From Xiphias gladius (lineage: Eukaryota > Chordata > Actinopteri > Istiophoriformes > Xiphiidae): 64,000 nucleotides of DNA. Made by a program: the position numbers and the translations under genes. This document shows, in pieces, positions 53,601 to 64,000 of the stretch. The notes beneath the pieces were generated by a model. That model searched no databases and was not told the origin of the DNA. It saw only the letters and a list, made by a program, of their open reading frames with translations. Location: contig NC_053416.1 in NCBI RefSeq assembly GCF_016859285.1, positions 6,770,501-6,834,500 on the forward strand, read 5' to 3'. The stretch's first letter is position 1. Every line of letters starts with the position of its first letter.

Positions 53601-56600
53601 TTTGACTGACACCACACTGTGAGTCATGTGCTCGTTCGCCTTGCTCACCACCTCGTGCCAGTTCTGCGGAGAGACACACACACAAGCACGCCTTGTTGAT
53701 GAGGATACACCATCAGCATTTCTGTCTCTACAGGACTGGACATCGCCTGCTATTGGCCAAATGAAGCTCATGGGACGAGGCATGCTCCCAAAAATACTGC
53801 TGGTCTATAATCTCTTGTTTGGTTGAGGAGGCACCTCGTTTGCCAAGCTGCAAATTAACACTATACGGTAATTTATGTAAAGCATTTTACTTTTTAACCA
53901 CTTTTGCCAAGAGATATGTCCAGGACACCATGTTGAAACAGTTACCTTTTGAAAATAGTAATCAAAATAAATGATATAAGGTTATGATCTAGTGTAGTTC
54001 GGTTTGAACAGATGGCTAAATGTTTTTTCACCTGCAAATCACAAAAACCACACTTGCAGGGCTGTGCTGGTACCAGCTGCTCCAACAAAAACTTACACGC
54101 ACTCGCACACACTCTCATGCGCACACAAAATTTAAAAAAAGAAAAAAAAAAAGGCAGACCAGGAACCACTAGGGCCAGACTGGTCTGAATACACAGGGCT
54201 GATCCCGTGTATTCAGCTGGTCCCGCCAGAGTCTACCAGCAGATCTACCGCTAACTAGGCCTGTGTATCTTTCCGGGCCGAAATTAACTGAAAATTGCAC
54301 TCGTACTGTTTCATTTGTTTGGAATCTTTACAAAATTGTGTATCTCATTTTACTACAGTGCAAATGATCACGCATGTTTGTTCATTTAAAATTATACCAC
54401 TCTGGAGTCCACCTTCATGTTTCCAATTTTCTTTGGATTCATGTTTGTCATCGTCGATCAACACGTGCTTGGTGTCCGTTTTTAAGCACAAACTCAGCTA
54501 TAAGTCTGACTTATCATTTTGTCAATTTAACAAAGCATAAAGCTGTCAGGAATCCAAAACACAAGAAAAATGACACAGGTGGCCCATAAAAATTTACACG
54601 TCTTTGGTGATAATCACAGAATATATTATCATAGAACAGTTCAATGTTGTAAAAAAAAAAAAAAAAAAAAAAAAATAGCTTCACGATAAAATGTAAGAAA
54701 TGAAACCATGATAATAATTGATCACCTGTGTTTTCATGGACAGTGTAAAGCATTTGGTTTGACTCTACCACCGCAGTAATGGCAGGACTTTAATTGAAAA
54801 TGTTGCTCCCAGCATGGTAGCAAAGGGACAACTGGTAGCATTACTACAAACAAAACTAGGGTCTACTGTGCGTGAACGTTGCATGATGAATCATTGCACT
54901 GCATCTCCTGCTCTAATCCGTAACCACCTGTCGTGAAGTAAGTTGGTGCTGAGAGTTAGATCAGATACCTGGCTGCCGACGATGTTCCAGGAGATGCTGG
55001 GCAGCGGATGGCCCTGAGCCTCACAGCTCAGGTTCACCATCCTGCCTGTTGCTTCCTCCAGCAGCACCTCCTGATCCACTCCCACCAACTGGGGACCGCC
55101 TAGACACACACATACACAGTATTCAGTGTGCATAACGTTATTTCTCAAATTGTGTTTGCAAACATCGTTCATCATATTTTAGCGACGGGCCTTTTTTTCT
55201 GATGCGCTCCTGTTTTAATTAGCTGTTAACAAAAACTCAACACTACCTCCATATTTACTTGTCACCTTGATAAATTCGGGACAATGTACATTTCCACGGC
55301 GCTAACTCCATCAGTACAACAGCAGAGTCGTGTCATACTCACCACTCTGCTGCTGTGAGTTTTAACAGAAATACTGCTCTCGCTCATGAACTCCAGTCAG
55401 TTCTACTTTCGTTTGATGTTGAGCTACTGTCAATGGAACTCAACACTTCCTACACAGATGTTGCACATTTCAAAGCCCTCCAGCGGCATGAAATGGCACA
55501 ACCCACCTCTTTCCTGGTGGGTTTTCAACGTGAGAAAAAGAAGAGGAAGGCCACATAGCCTTATTACCCCAATGCAATCCGTTCCTTACTTCAAGTTCTA
55601 AAAATTGACACTTCCTTCTTCAGAATAATAAAGTCCTACAGTTACCCACTGACATTTATAGTAACTCGCACAGGTGTTTCAAATCAGAGCTCTCGGGGTT
55701 ATCAACTTGGGGGAAACAGAAATAGAATCGCTATAAAGGCCATTCATGACCAAAAGAGTCATAAAACTAAAACATGTCCACATATCTACAGACCAGAAAA
55801 CATAAAATAGAGAAAATAAAACAGAAGGACATTTGAACGCTCACGTAGAAAATACAAAACACAGAAATACCTAATGACAGAAATGTAATTGTGGCCCTAG
55901 CTATGTGTTTAATGTAGAGACGTCTTGAAGATGTCTACTATTTGGAAGCTTCTTTTGGCATCACAAGTACAGAAAAGTTGGTGAGTTGATGAAGGGGATG
56001 ACTGACCTTGGACGATGATGTGAACGGAGCCACTTGTGTGCAGGGCAGGCAGGGAAGGCACAGTCACCTCACATATGTACTCTCCTGTTGTGTCATAAGT
56101 GGCGTCCTGCAGGTGCAATGTGTTCCCCTTACCCACCTGCCTTCCATCCTACACACACACACACACACACACATACAACGAGTGAATGAAAACAGGTGTC
56201 GTTGGCGAGTGAGGTCAGTGGACCTGTATCAGTTAGGTGTGTGGCTATAAGGATCCACCACTTTGATGAAATTATGAACAGACATTCAAGGCCCCCAGAG
56301 GATTTATTGTAATAACTTAGGTGATCCCCTGATTTTTCATTAAGTCAATATTTAAATTTGTCCAATACTTTATATTTATGTCCAAATAAGTGCAAAACTA
56401 ATGACTTTACCATCAGCCTCAGTAGGACTTTGTGTAATTACTAATTATCAAATGTTAGCATGCTAACACGCCTAACTAAGACAGTGAACATGGTAAACAT
56501 TTCAACTGCTAAACATCAATAAACATGCTAGAATTGCCACTGTTGGCATGTTAGCATGCTAACATTGAGCATTTAGCTCAAAGGACCGCCGTGTCTAAGT

Positions 56601-59600
56601 TTAACCTCACAGAGTTTCGTTAACAAGAGTGCCCTGAAGGCCCGTAGTGATTCTGAATTACAGACATGTATTTTGTACTGTGCTCTATATTGAAAAGGGG
56701 CACTGCACTGAAATGTGTTGGTATGAAAATGGATGATATTATAAATAACTGATGGAACATTTCTGAGCTTTCAGCTAGACTAAACATTTTTTTTATCCTT
56801 TTACCGCATGCTCCTTGCAAGATTTTAAAGCTGATCTAGTCTGTGCTGAAGTGTAACGTGTACGTACCTTGTACCAGACAGTGGATGTTTTCAGGGAGGA
56901 CAGAGCGTTGCAGGTCGCGGTCAGATCCTCTCCCTTGAGCATGACCTCTGAGTCTTTGGGTACCACCACGGCCGGGTCCAAATCTGAAGGCAACAATCAC
57001 CGACAAAACGAGACACAACGAAGACAGCGTTACAAGGTCGGGTGGAATCAATTCAAAGGTCAAAGGAATAGTTTGCGTTTGCCTTCTTTCTGAGACTGAG
57101 ATGAGATGATCAATATCAATCTCATGTCAGTGCATTAAGTATGGAGCTGGGGACATTTTCAACACAGCTTTGCATAATGACTGGAAGCCGGGGGAAACAG
57201 CTAGCCTGGCTCTGTCAAGTGACAAAAATTGCCCACAGACACCTCTAAAGCTTATTAAATTACATTTTGTATCTCCTTTGTTGTTAATGTCTCCAGGCCT
57301 GTTTCAAATATATGTTATATTAAACATATATGTGTTTGCACATATTTTTCTGTATGTGTGATTGTTCCTCACAGTGCACAGTGAGCTGCACTTGTCCTTT
57401 GACCTCAGTGTTTCCGTCGGTGTCCAGAGGGTGACATTGGTAGATGCCGCTGTCTTTCCGTGACACTGGCGACAGGAACAACACATCACCGCTGCTCTCC
57501 AGGTCAACATCCAGCTCCTGCAACAAATACTCTGTTGTTAACCCGATTCCATGCCGCGATCATGTGAAAGTAAATGAAGAGTAACTAAGGAAGTGAGGTG
57601 AGTTCGAAGACATACTGTATTTCCAAGGGAAATGGAAATTAGTTCCTGATTTGTCACACAGCTTAGTCCTACGGGGAGGCAGTAGCAGACTTTAGCATTA
57701 CATCGAAAAGGTGACTGAGCTCCTCGAGTTTCATTTTGGTGGAAAGAGAGTTTGTGGGTGAAAAACAGCTTATGAATCAAACCCACCCACTTGTGCATCA
57801 TGTAATCTCTGGAGTCCGCTTAGAGAGTGATCAAAGACAGGGTGAAAATACTGCTTTGGTTGCCAGTTTAAAAACATAGTTTTACCAAATGATGCATGAA
57901 TTCATCACTTTCAACTCTTCAAATAAAAAGCTGATGACATCTATAACTTGTGAAACGGTCTTCTATTCCTAGTTTCGGCCATCACGGTAACATTTGCTAA
58001 CCAGTTTCACAGCTGAGATCTGTGGAAACAGCTACAAAGGCAGCCACAATTTACATGAAATCCCTTAGGGCAAGGAACCACAAGTGGTCACACTCTGGGA
58101 AAGAATTTAAACAAATCCTTAACCCTACAAATATTTAACAAATATTTAACTCTAATATAAACTCGTGTACTTTAATGTAAAAATGAAGCACACAAGATGT
58201 CTGTTAATATTGTTGATTGCACTGTAAAAGTGTAGGTTTCTACAACTATGGTGAGCATGTTAGGATAAAACTGAGCCACAAAGAAGATTTCAGACATCTT
58301 GTGGGCATAAACGACAGACAGTTTGATGATAACTTTTGACTGGTCCATCTTTTTCACCGCCCCTTAGCCCAGAGTGAAATATCTTGACAGTCACAGGATG
58401 GATTGCCATAAAACTGGCTATAGTCATGCATCACGTCAAGATGAACTGTAATGACCTCCGATAGCCTGATACTGGTGGATTACCATGACAGTGGAGGATG
58501 TACCCTCTTGTACCACTCTCAGGTTAATTAACGAAGCAAATCTCTGAACACTTTCACACCCACGGGAGGATAAACTTAGTAGTGATAGTATTTGATTTTT
58601 TCAAGAATAAAATACCATAATCTGGTCAACTGAGAATCTTCACAATCTTATTGAGTAATGCGGAAACAAACTTTACATTTTTTGCCCCACTAAGGACGCC
58701 TGCCCCCAATAAAGGGCTGGAAAGTGGCTCCGCAAAATTCACTGACGCAGGGCTGGTTGCTGGTTGGTAGCTCGCGAGCTTCTTTCTGTTTTCTCTGTAC
58801 TGGACCCTTTATATTGTCCATCATTTGATTCAATAAAGAGTTACTGGAGGGAGTAAAAAAACTCTCAGAGCTAGCACCCTGTCGTTAGCTGTCATTTTGC
58901 AAAATAGTTAGCTCTGTCGCTAAAGGGACAATAAGTTCACACAGTTTATTCAAAACGTGAATTCATACCGTCAACTTCTGTGTCATAACTGCATGTCATT
59001 CCCCTTTTGTGGAGCAGTCTGTGCTCTGACAGGAGAGGTTAAATAGATGTGGATGGTGCAAAACATCTTCCTCCACAGGTCAGCACAGACAAGACAGCTT
59101 GCTGGGCAACAGCGCAAACGCCCATGTACAAGTACAATAAGGTTGAATTAGAAGCAAAAAGGGCCAGTAAGGATCTTATAAACAGCAAAATCGTCTCTCC
59201 CTTTTCATCCAGACAACAACTGTGTTTTCTGGTGTGTAATGAGCCTCACAGACTTACAGTCTTGACAGACATTTTGTCTGGTTAAACCATTGTTTAGCAG
59301 AGTAATTGTGTCTCCAGATCATAGCAGTAATTCTGTGAGTGAGTAAGATGTTGATAGCCAAAGGCATTAAAATAAGACCAAAGTTGTAAAAAATAGAAAA
59401 AGAACAGACACACTTTGTTTTCATTATTTTTGACCGCAAAAGTTATGGTTTCAACTCCCAAGTAATGGCTACAAACACCCCAACCCAAATGTCCGTGACT
59501 GCCCAGTTAGGAAAAGTTAAAATGGCAGTCAGCTGAGTTTTTGTATTGTCCCACACACACAATGGATGTGTGTCTGACATGGGAATGAGCCCTACCCATG

Positions 59601-59935
59601 AGCCCTGTCAGTAAGGTCTCCGGTCTTAGACCCCAGCCTAGATCTGCAGGGTCAGAGCTGACAGAGCCTTCACAGACCTTGCACACTCATGTCTACATGG
59701 GGCCCCGTGAGCTCTGCATATCAAAAACATTCCCAACATGTCTCCTGTGTGTCACCCATTCTGTCTTGGGGACTTTTAGGGTAAGAAAAGGCCTCCCATT
59801 CTTACTTGTTCTCTGCTGAAAATGAAGGGCGGCGGGGGGTTGCCATCACCCTGGCAACGCAGCTCCACAGTATCCCCCTCTTTGACCAAACCCTGGGGCG
59901 ACTCCTTCCACAGCTCCACCATGGTGGTGGGATCT

Positions 59936-60007
<72 letters not shown>

Positions 60008-63000
60008 GCACACACGCACACACACACAATCAAATTAAGCAGGCATATTTAGCGAGCTGCTGAAGTCACTATACAAGGCCATTTCCACAGCCCTGACAGC
60101 ACAGACTGTGTTTGGCTCTGCCTGCCACGGTATCCCTACAAAACTGTTTCAAAAACCGGACCAACAGAGGAAAGAGGAAATAAATGTGGCTCTAAAAATG
60201 CTTTCGGATGATGGTAATGTAAAATTATATCTCATTACTGACTATTACAAAGTGATTTAGCATTTGCATTTCCTTAAAGTTGGGGTATTTAGAAGAGACA
60301 GAAAAGAAATGCAAGCAGCAACGGTGGGGATACCCTGACATTTAGCCCATATTATCGGTCAAGATCCAAAAATGCTGAATCTTCCAACTGACATCATCAG
60401 GGTTATTTTTTCTTTTCTGACTTTTTCACGACTGATTGAACTTCATGAGTAAAATTGGTGGAATTCTCCTTTAAATGACAAGGTTTCGTTAACCTAATTA
60501 GTTAAGGACAAAGAGAGTAATATTTTTGAAAGAAACGGTATTGTAGAGATGTAGATGAGTCCTGGGGAACCAGGAAGTGACATTTTTTCTCAAAAACTAG
60601 CCTCCAGTTGAACGGCAACAAATTAGCAGAATTGGACAAAAAACAACTTGCACTGCCGGCTAAATAAACTTAACCTTGAACCTCTACCCAGCGATGTGTT
60701 TTACAGAGACATTAAAAAGTTATCACTAGCACTGTCAATGATGCCTTGGTTGTATCGTTCCTGATCTGGCTTATGAATATTCCAATAACAGCGTGCGAGT
60801 TTGACCAATGCATTAGCATCTGTTACAGCTAACTGAAGAAACAAATGCAGCAGCAGTCACGCCTCCAGTAAGTTGGCCAAAAAATATGCAATAAAAGACA
60901 GAGGACAGGGTTCAATACAAATCAATAGTCTCTACACAACACGTGTTACAATGATACCATATACACAGGAAAATTAAAAAAAGAAATTCACAACCGCAAG
61001 TATAAAGCCATAAATGTTATTCAGATAAAAATAGGATAAAGTTCAATAGTCACTATAAATGATCTTATATTGAGAGACAGAAAAATATGACTTATTAAAG
61101 GATTGTTTTAAAATATTACAATGCCATTGCAAATTAGATAGTGTTTATCAAATAGGAATACTATAGAAATACACAAATTACTAAGAGTACGATGTTAAGC
61201 CTGCAGGTTTCAAATGGTGAATAGAATTACATTTTTTAATACATTCCTTGGAAGAATCAGAAATATTTACAATGATTTTCATGTTTCATTTTCATTTCTT
61301 ATGCATGAAGATGTGGACTTAGGTAAACAGACAACTTTAGAAACAAAACTCTGTAAAGCACCTATCAGCTATTTTCCAAGTGAATGACAAATGATTCCCT
61401 ATTTTTCAGATTATGTTGGCCACGGTGGTTCCCTTCAGACTTCACTGTCAAAAAGCAGGTTGCTCAAGCAAGCATGATTTGATCTGTTTTGTCAGAGGAC
61501 TGGTGAAAGAAAAATGTTTTGTAAAAATTCAAAGTGGCAGAAGATATGTTTGTCTTAAACCAAGGAGTCCACAGAATTTTGCTTCCCTTGCCCCTTAAAC
61601 CTTTACCTAAAAAGCAAGCAGAAAACTGAGAAGCACAATAAAGAAAAGAAAGCAAAATTAGTTTTTAACTTGAACTTTATGTGACCCACTTGGCCTCACA
61701 GCAGAGGAAAAGGTGAACTGAACAAACTGAGGCAGGAATTCCCAAAGATGGGAGAGCTTTGGAGCTTTACCTACATTCTGGGACAATTATTGCCAATGAT
61801 GGATGTGATACAAACATCAAATATTGTCAATGGTTTAAATCGCTCCATCAGCTGGGCCTATGTGACAGTAGTATAAAAAGGCTCAGCACTAACTCACAGT
61901 GAACAGTGATGTTGATGCTGTTGGACTCGACTGTCCTGATGGCTCCCGGGACAAAGAAGCTGACCTCACAGGAGAAATAGGCATCCTTGTCCTCCTTGAC
62001 CACCTTGTACTCCAGTGTGCTCTGGACAGTGTAGAAGCCCCTGGACTCCCAGGTCACCAGGATCAACACGTTTACATCTGGAGTATGGACAAGACAATAC
62101 AGATAAGTAGCAATGGACCACAGTCAATACTGATACCAGATTTAAATCAGTTTTCGAATCAGAGGTCACATAAGCAGGTGTTTGACTTTCACAGAACTGT
62201 ATTCATGTAATCAGGTGACCGCCCTGGAAAGTGCACATTGTATTCTCATGTTCACAAACCTGGCTAGTACCAAAGTGATGACAGTGAAAAGGCTACGACT
62301 CATGTCATGCTAGAGGCTCTGTGAGGCTTTACTTAGACACTGCAGCACTTTGAGCTAAGTGATAACATCAGTATGCTAACATACTTACAATAAAAACATG
62401 TTTAGTAGGTAATATATACCACAGCTGCCATTTTAGGTTAGCAGGTTAGCTTGCTAACATTTACTACTTAGCACTAAACACAAGTAAAGCTGAAGCTGAT
62501 TGTTTTGAAGGTGTTTGGTCATGAACCCAAATGTTGGACAAATTCAAAAATTTAACACAAAAGGTATTAAAATTAATCCTGTGGGAAACATGGATAACTG
62601 TACCAAATTTCATGGTAATCTATAAAATATTTGTCGAGATATTTCAAAAGAGGTGAACCAACTGACGAACCAATATTGATATCTCTAGAGCCAAGCCGCT
62701 AGTGTGGCTAAACACAGTTCCCAGTTTTCAGTGGACAGGGCATTTCTTTGCTACAGTTTCTGAAATGCTTTTGGATTTTGAGGTTTTGGTTTGTGTAGAA
62801 AAGATTTCCCTGCTCCAGTGCTCTATGTATCAGTGTGCTGAGACTTCTAATGAAATGGGGCAAAGTTACGGCCCAGATTTAAACAAAGGGAAAGACAAGG
62901 TTGTTACATGGGCAGGCCCTGTGAGACAGACACAGTGACCCATCCACTTTTTGTACTTACGTCCTGGTGCAGACGTCAGTGGCATGCTGTTTCTGTACCA

Positions 63001-63607
63001 GGTGATGTTGGGTTTAGGGAAGCCGTTCTGAGCCTCACATGATGCAACCTGGATGGAGAGTCACATTGACAAATCTTCAGCAGGACATGGGAAACACAAA
63101 TACTGACAAACAGAGATTTCAGTAACTACCTGATGTATACAACAGATTTTTTTTTAACATGGTACTCCTGAAGATAATTGTACTGGTTGATCTTGGCATC
63201 CTAAGACTAAGTAGACCCACCTTAGATGGCCCCTCTTTGGTCACAGATATTCCAGTAAGAACGCCCTCGATCACTGGAGCCTCTGGAGGAGCTGAATCAG
63301 GAAAATAATCACTTCAGCATCATTAAAACAAAAAGAAGTCTTAATGGCATTCTTGAGACTTTACTTGGACTTCCTTACCAAACACTCTGAGGTGGGTCTT
63401 GCCCTCGGCATTCCCGGCAGCCAGTCCATTAACCTGGCAGAAGAATTCCCTCTCATCGGAGAGCTGGACGTCCTGGATGGTGAGTCGAGTTCCCTGCTGA
63501 GCTGAAGTCACCTGGATGCGACCGCTGTAGTCTGTGTTGCTGTCCACCATCTGCTGACTGTCATCACTATAGAAGATTCGCATCCTTGAGCTGTTACCGA
63601 CAGCTCT
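44690..63607 (-). CDS. mcam: MCAM (CD146/MUC18) adhesion receptor, 13 exons, partial at both ends
   Basis: MCAM is a type I membrane Ig-superfamily adhesion molecule of endothelium and smooth muscle with five Ig domains (V-V-C2-C2-C2). Minus-strand exons: 63607-63379, 63291-63221, 63048-62961, 62077-61898, 59933-59806, 57517-57373, 56983-56868, 56148-56007, 55099-54969, 53663-53522, 52156-52121, 46761-46632, 44810-44690. Phases join without a stop for 553 codons. Visible Ig cysteine motifs include FFCQV, VASCEAQNGFPKPNITWY, YFSCEV, VELRCQGDGNPPPPF, IYQCHP, LTATCNAL, EYICEV, NLSCEAQGHPLPSISW and SAHCNASND. A 36-bp exon encodes a Thr/Pro-rich stalk. The membrane exon encodes GVIIVVIILCLLLLAILGS plus a basic stop-transfer YFLHKKGKIPCGR. 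The cytoplasmic exon has DDIVVEMKTNTKNEE and GDKKGP, matching human MCAM. Signal peptide and start lie beyond the right edge; the short last exon was not found. Convergent with cbl, as in human. Teleosts may have two copies; I cannot say which this is. Confidence 0.92.
44850..45850. mobile_element. Probable MITE-like element with GGGTC-rich inverted ends in an mcam intron
   Basis: The left portion (about 44866-44960), reverse-complemented, contains GACCCGCCGCGG and GGGATGGGTCGGGTCTCAGT. The right portion (about 45675-45830) reads CGGGTCTATTCGGGTCGGGT, then AAAATGGGACCCATTTGGAG. The two ends are thus inverted relatives sharing GGGTCGGGTCT. The interior is AT-rich and non-coding. It lies in the intron between the cytoplasmic and transmembrane exons. 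The boundaries and the superfamily are uncertain. Confidence 0.4.
48003..49465. mobile_element. Decayed Tc1-like transposon with long terminal inverted repeats
   Basis: The segment at about 48003-48135 (including TATTTTGTTGATTTTGGAAG and CAAGCCCTGCAGCAAA) reappears inverted at about 49255-49465 (reverse complement includes TGTTTTGTTGATTTTTGAAG and GACCCTTGCAGCAAA), with similarity over about 150 bp and matching outer ends. Between them, 49171-49222 on the minus strand encodes KHDGGNILLWGCVAPSD, the conserved core motif of Tc1-like transposases. Long inverted repeats are typical of fish Tc1 elements. Most of the transposase is gone. Confidence 0.65.
48268..48530 (+). mobile_element. LINE reverse-transcriptase 3' fragment nested in the Tc1-like relic
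   Basis: The plus strand at about 48308-48364 encodes KKAQQRLLFLRRLKGF, close to the conserved C-terminal RT-region peptide of teleost LINEs (KKAQQRLxFLRRLxxF). A second segment at about 48432-48500 encodes HPAHALFSLLSLGERYRSL-like sequence, typical of the extreme C-terminus. The intervening part is missing, so the copy is deleted. The exact LINE clade is not determined. Confidence 0.6.
55226..55510. repeat. Dispersed repeat shared with cbl intron 8
   Basis: Phrases CACTACCTCCATATTTACTT, TGTACATTTCCACGGCGCTA and CTCACCACTCTGCTGCTGTG recur in diverged form at 28455-28690 and 28850-29045. It lies in an mcam intron. The family name is unknown to me. Confidence 0.6.
56151..56172. repeat. (CA)n tract at an mcam acceptor
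   Basis: On the minus strand this TG run joins directly onto the AG acceptor (56150-56149) of the exon 56148-56007, with no separate polypyrimidine tract. Confidence 0.9.
56430..56625. repeat. GCTAACATGCTAAC-family dispersed repeat, inverted copy
   Basis: Contains GTTAGCATGCTAACACGCC and GTTAGCATGCTAACATTGAG, and reverse-complements to CTCTGTGAGGTTAAACTTAG, followed by TTTGAGCTAAATGCTCAATG. This matches the copies at 7383-7950 and 62300-62690. It lies in an mcam intron. Confidence 0.65.
58375..58450. repeat. Fragment of the GCTAACATGCTAAC-family repeat
   Basis: The phrase GAAATATCTTGACAGTCACA, then GGATGGATTGCCATAAAACT, is the reverse complement of the repeat's tail (GCAATCCATC...GAGATATTT). 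Short and diverged. Confidence 0.45.
59937..60029. repeat. (CA)n microsatellite abutting an mcam acceptor
   Basis: About 90 bp of CA repeat (TG on the sense strand) ends at TGTTTAG, the acceptor of the exon 59933-59806. The repeat-to-AG distance is only about 3 bp. Confidence 0.97.
62300..62690. repeat. GCTAACATGCTAAC-family dispersed repeat, direct copy
   Basis: Begins near GAGGCTCTGTGAGGCTTTAC and includes CACTTTGAGCTAAGTGATAA, CAGTATGCTAACATACTTAC and the tail ACCAAATTTCATGGTAATCT. It lies in an mcam intron. It matches the 7383 copy in order and orientation. Confidence 0.7.
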
Positions 63608-64000
63608 CTGCAGGAGGACACGCAGTCAGGACACACTTCACCTTACATCTGAGATATGCAGTATTTTAGGGTTAAATCAGTGGAAACATTGGTTCATATA
63701 TTTGGTTGATACTGGCCAGTTTTGCTTTATGGGTATGATGGGTAAAATATGTGTCCAGCTGGCATAAATAAGGATCTTGATTTGAATTCCTTTTTTATGA
63801 TGGAATAACATGCCCTGTTTTCTATACCTACATGTAATTGGTCCTTGTACAGGTAGAGCTGATACTGCATGTGAGCATGCATGTTGTGTAGTGTGTAATT
63901 TTACAAGATTGACTGTAACTTTGCAAGCAGGGGATTCATGAAAATCATCCTTAAGAAATTGCCCTGTGGCCGGCGTTTACCCTCTTTTTCAATCTTTTTT

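Larger units (their letters stand above)
57518..61897 (-). other. mcam introns flanking exon 59933-59806
   Basis: Two long introns around the third-Ig-domain exon. They hold a repeat fragment at 58375-58450, the (CA)n at 59937-60029, and otherwise AT-rich sequence in which I recognise nothing. Confidence 0.55.

Overview
This window is vertebrate genomic DNA, almost certainly from a ray-finned (teleost) fish, and probably a perch-like (percomorph) species. The evidence is compact multi-exon genes with consensus GT/AG introns, dense CA/TG microsatellites, and several dispersed repeat families typical of teleosts: Tc1-like transposon relics, a 'GTGGTGGAGGAAGTA' terminal-inverted-repeat element, 'ATTAATCGATTA' elements and 'GCTAACATGCTAAC' elements. 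No bacterial, phage, CRISPR or operon features are present. All genes were recognised by translating exons and checking that splice phases join.

Layout, left to right. (1) lrwd1 (ORCA; leucine-rich repeats plus WD repeats) lies on the minus strand. Its coding exons run from 11,518 down to 2,311, with a non-coding first exon at about 13,239-13,310. (2) alkbh4 (2-oxoglutarate/Fe(II) dioxygenase) lies on the plus strand from 14,480 to 17,124, head-to-head with lrwd1. (3) cbl (c-Cbl E3 ubiquitin ligase) lies on the plus strand from 19,933 to 35,269 in 15 coding exons, followed by a long probable 3' UTR. (4) mcam (CD146/MUC18, an Ig-superfamily adhesion receptor) lies on the minus strand from beyond the right edge (first exon seen at 63,607) down to 44,690. 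It is convergent with cbl. Its signal peptide and the first part of the V domain are outside the window, and its last coding exon was not found.

The head-to-head lrwd1/alkbh4 pair and the convergent cbl/mcam pair match two separate human arrangements (recalled as 7q22 and 11q23). Here they are joined into one block, with the junction between alkbh4 and cbl. The genes do not form one pathway: lrwd1 acts in replication-origin and heterochromatin biology, alkbh4 in protein and nucleic-acid demethylation, cbl in receptor-kinase ubiquitylation, and mcam in adhesion.

I found no convincing new biological system. The most interesting signals are the repeated placement of long (TG)n tracts just upstream of 3' splice sites in all genes but alkbh4, two decayed Tc1-like transposons (one internally deleted with a duplicated end, one with long inverted repeats and a probable nested LINE fragment), a Gly-to-Arg substitution inside the RING finger of cbl, and a cluster of S/T-P-R-K motifs in the lrwd1 linker.
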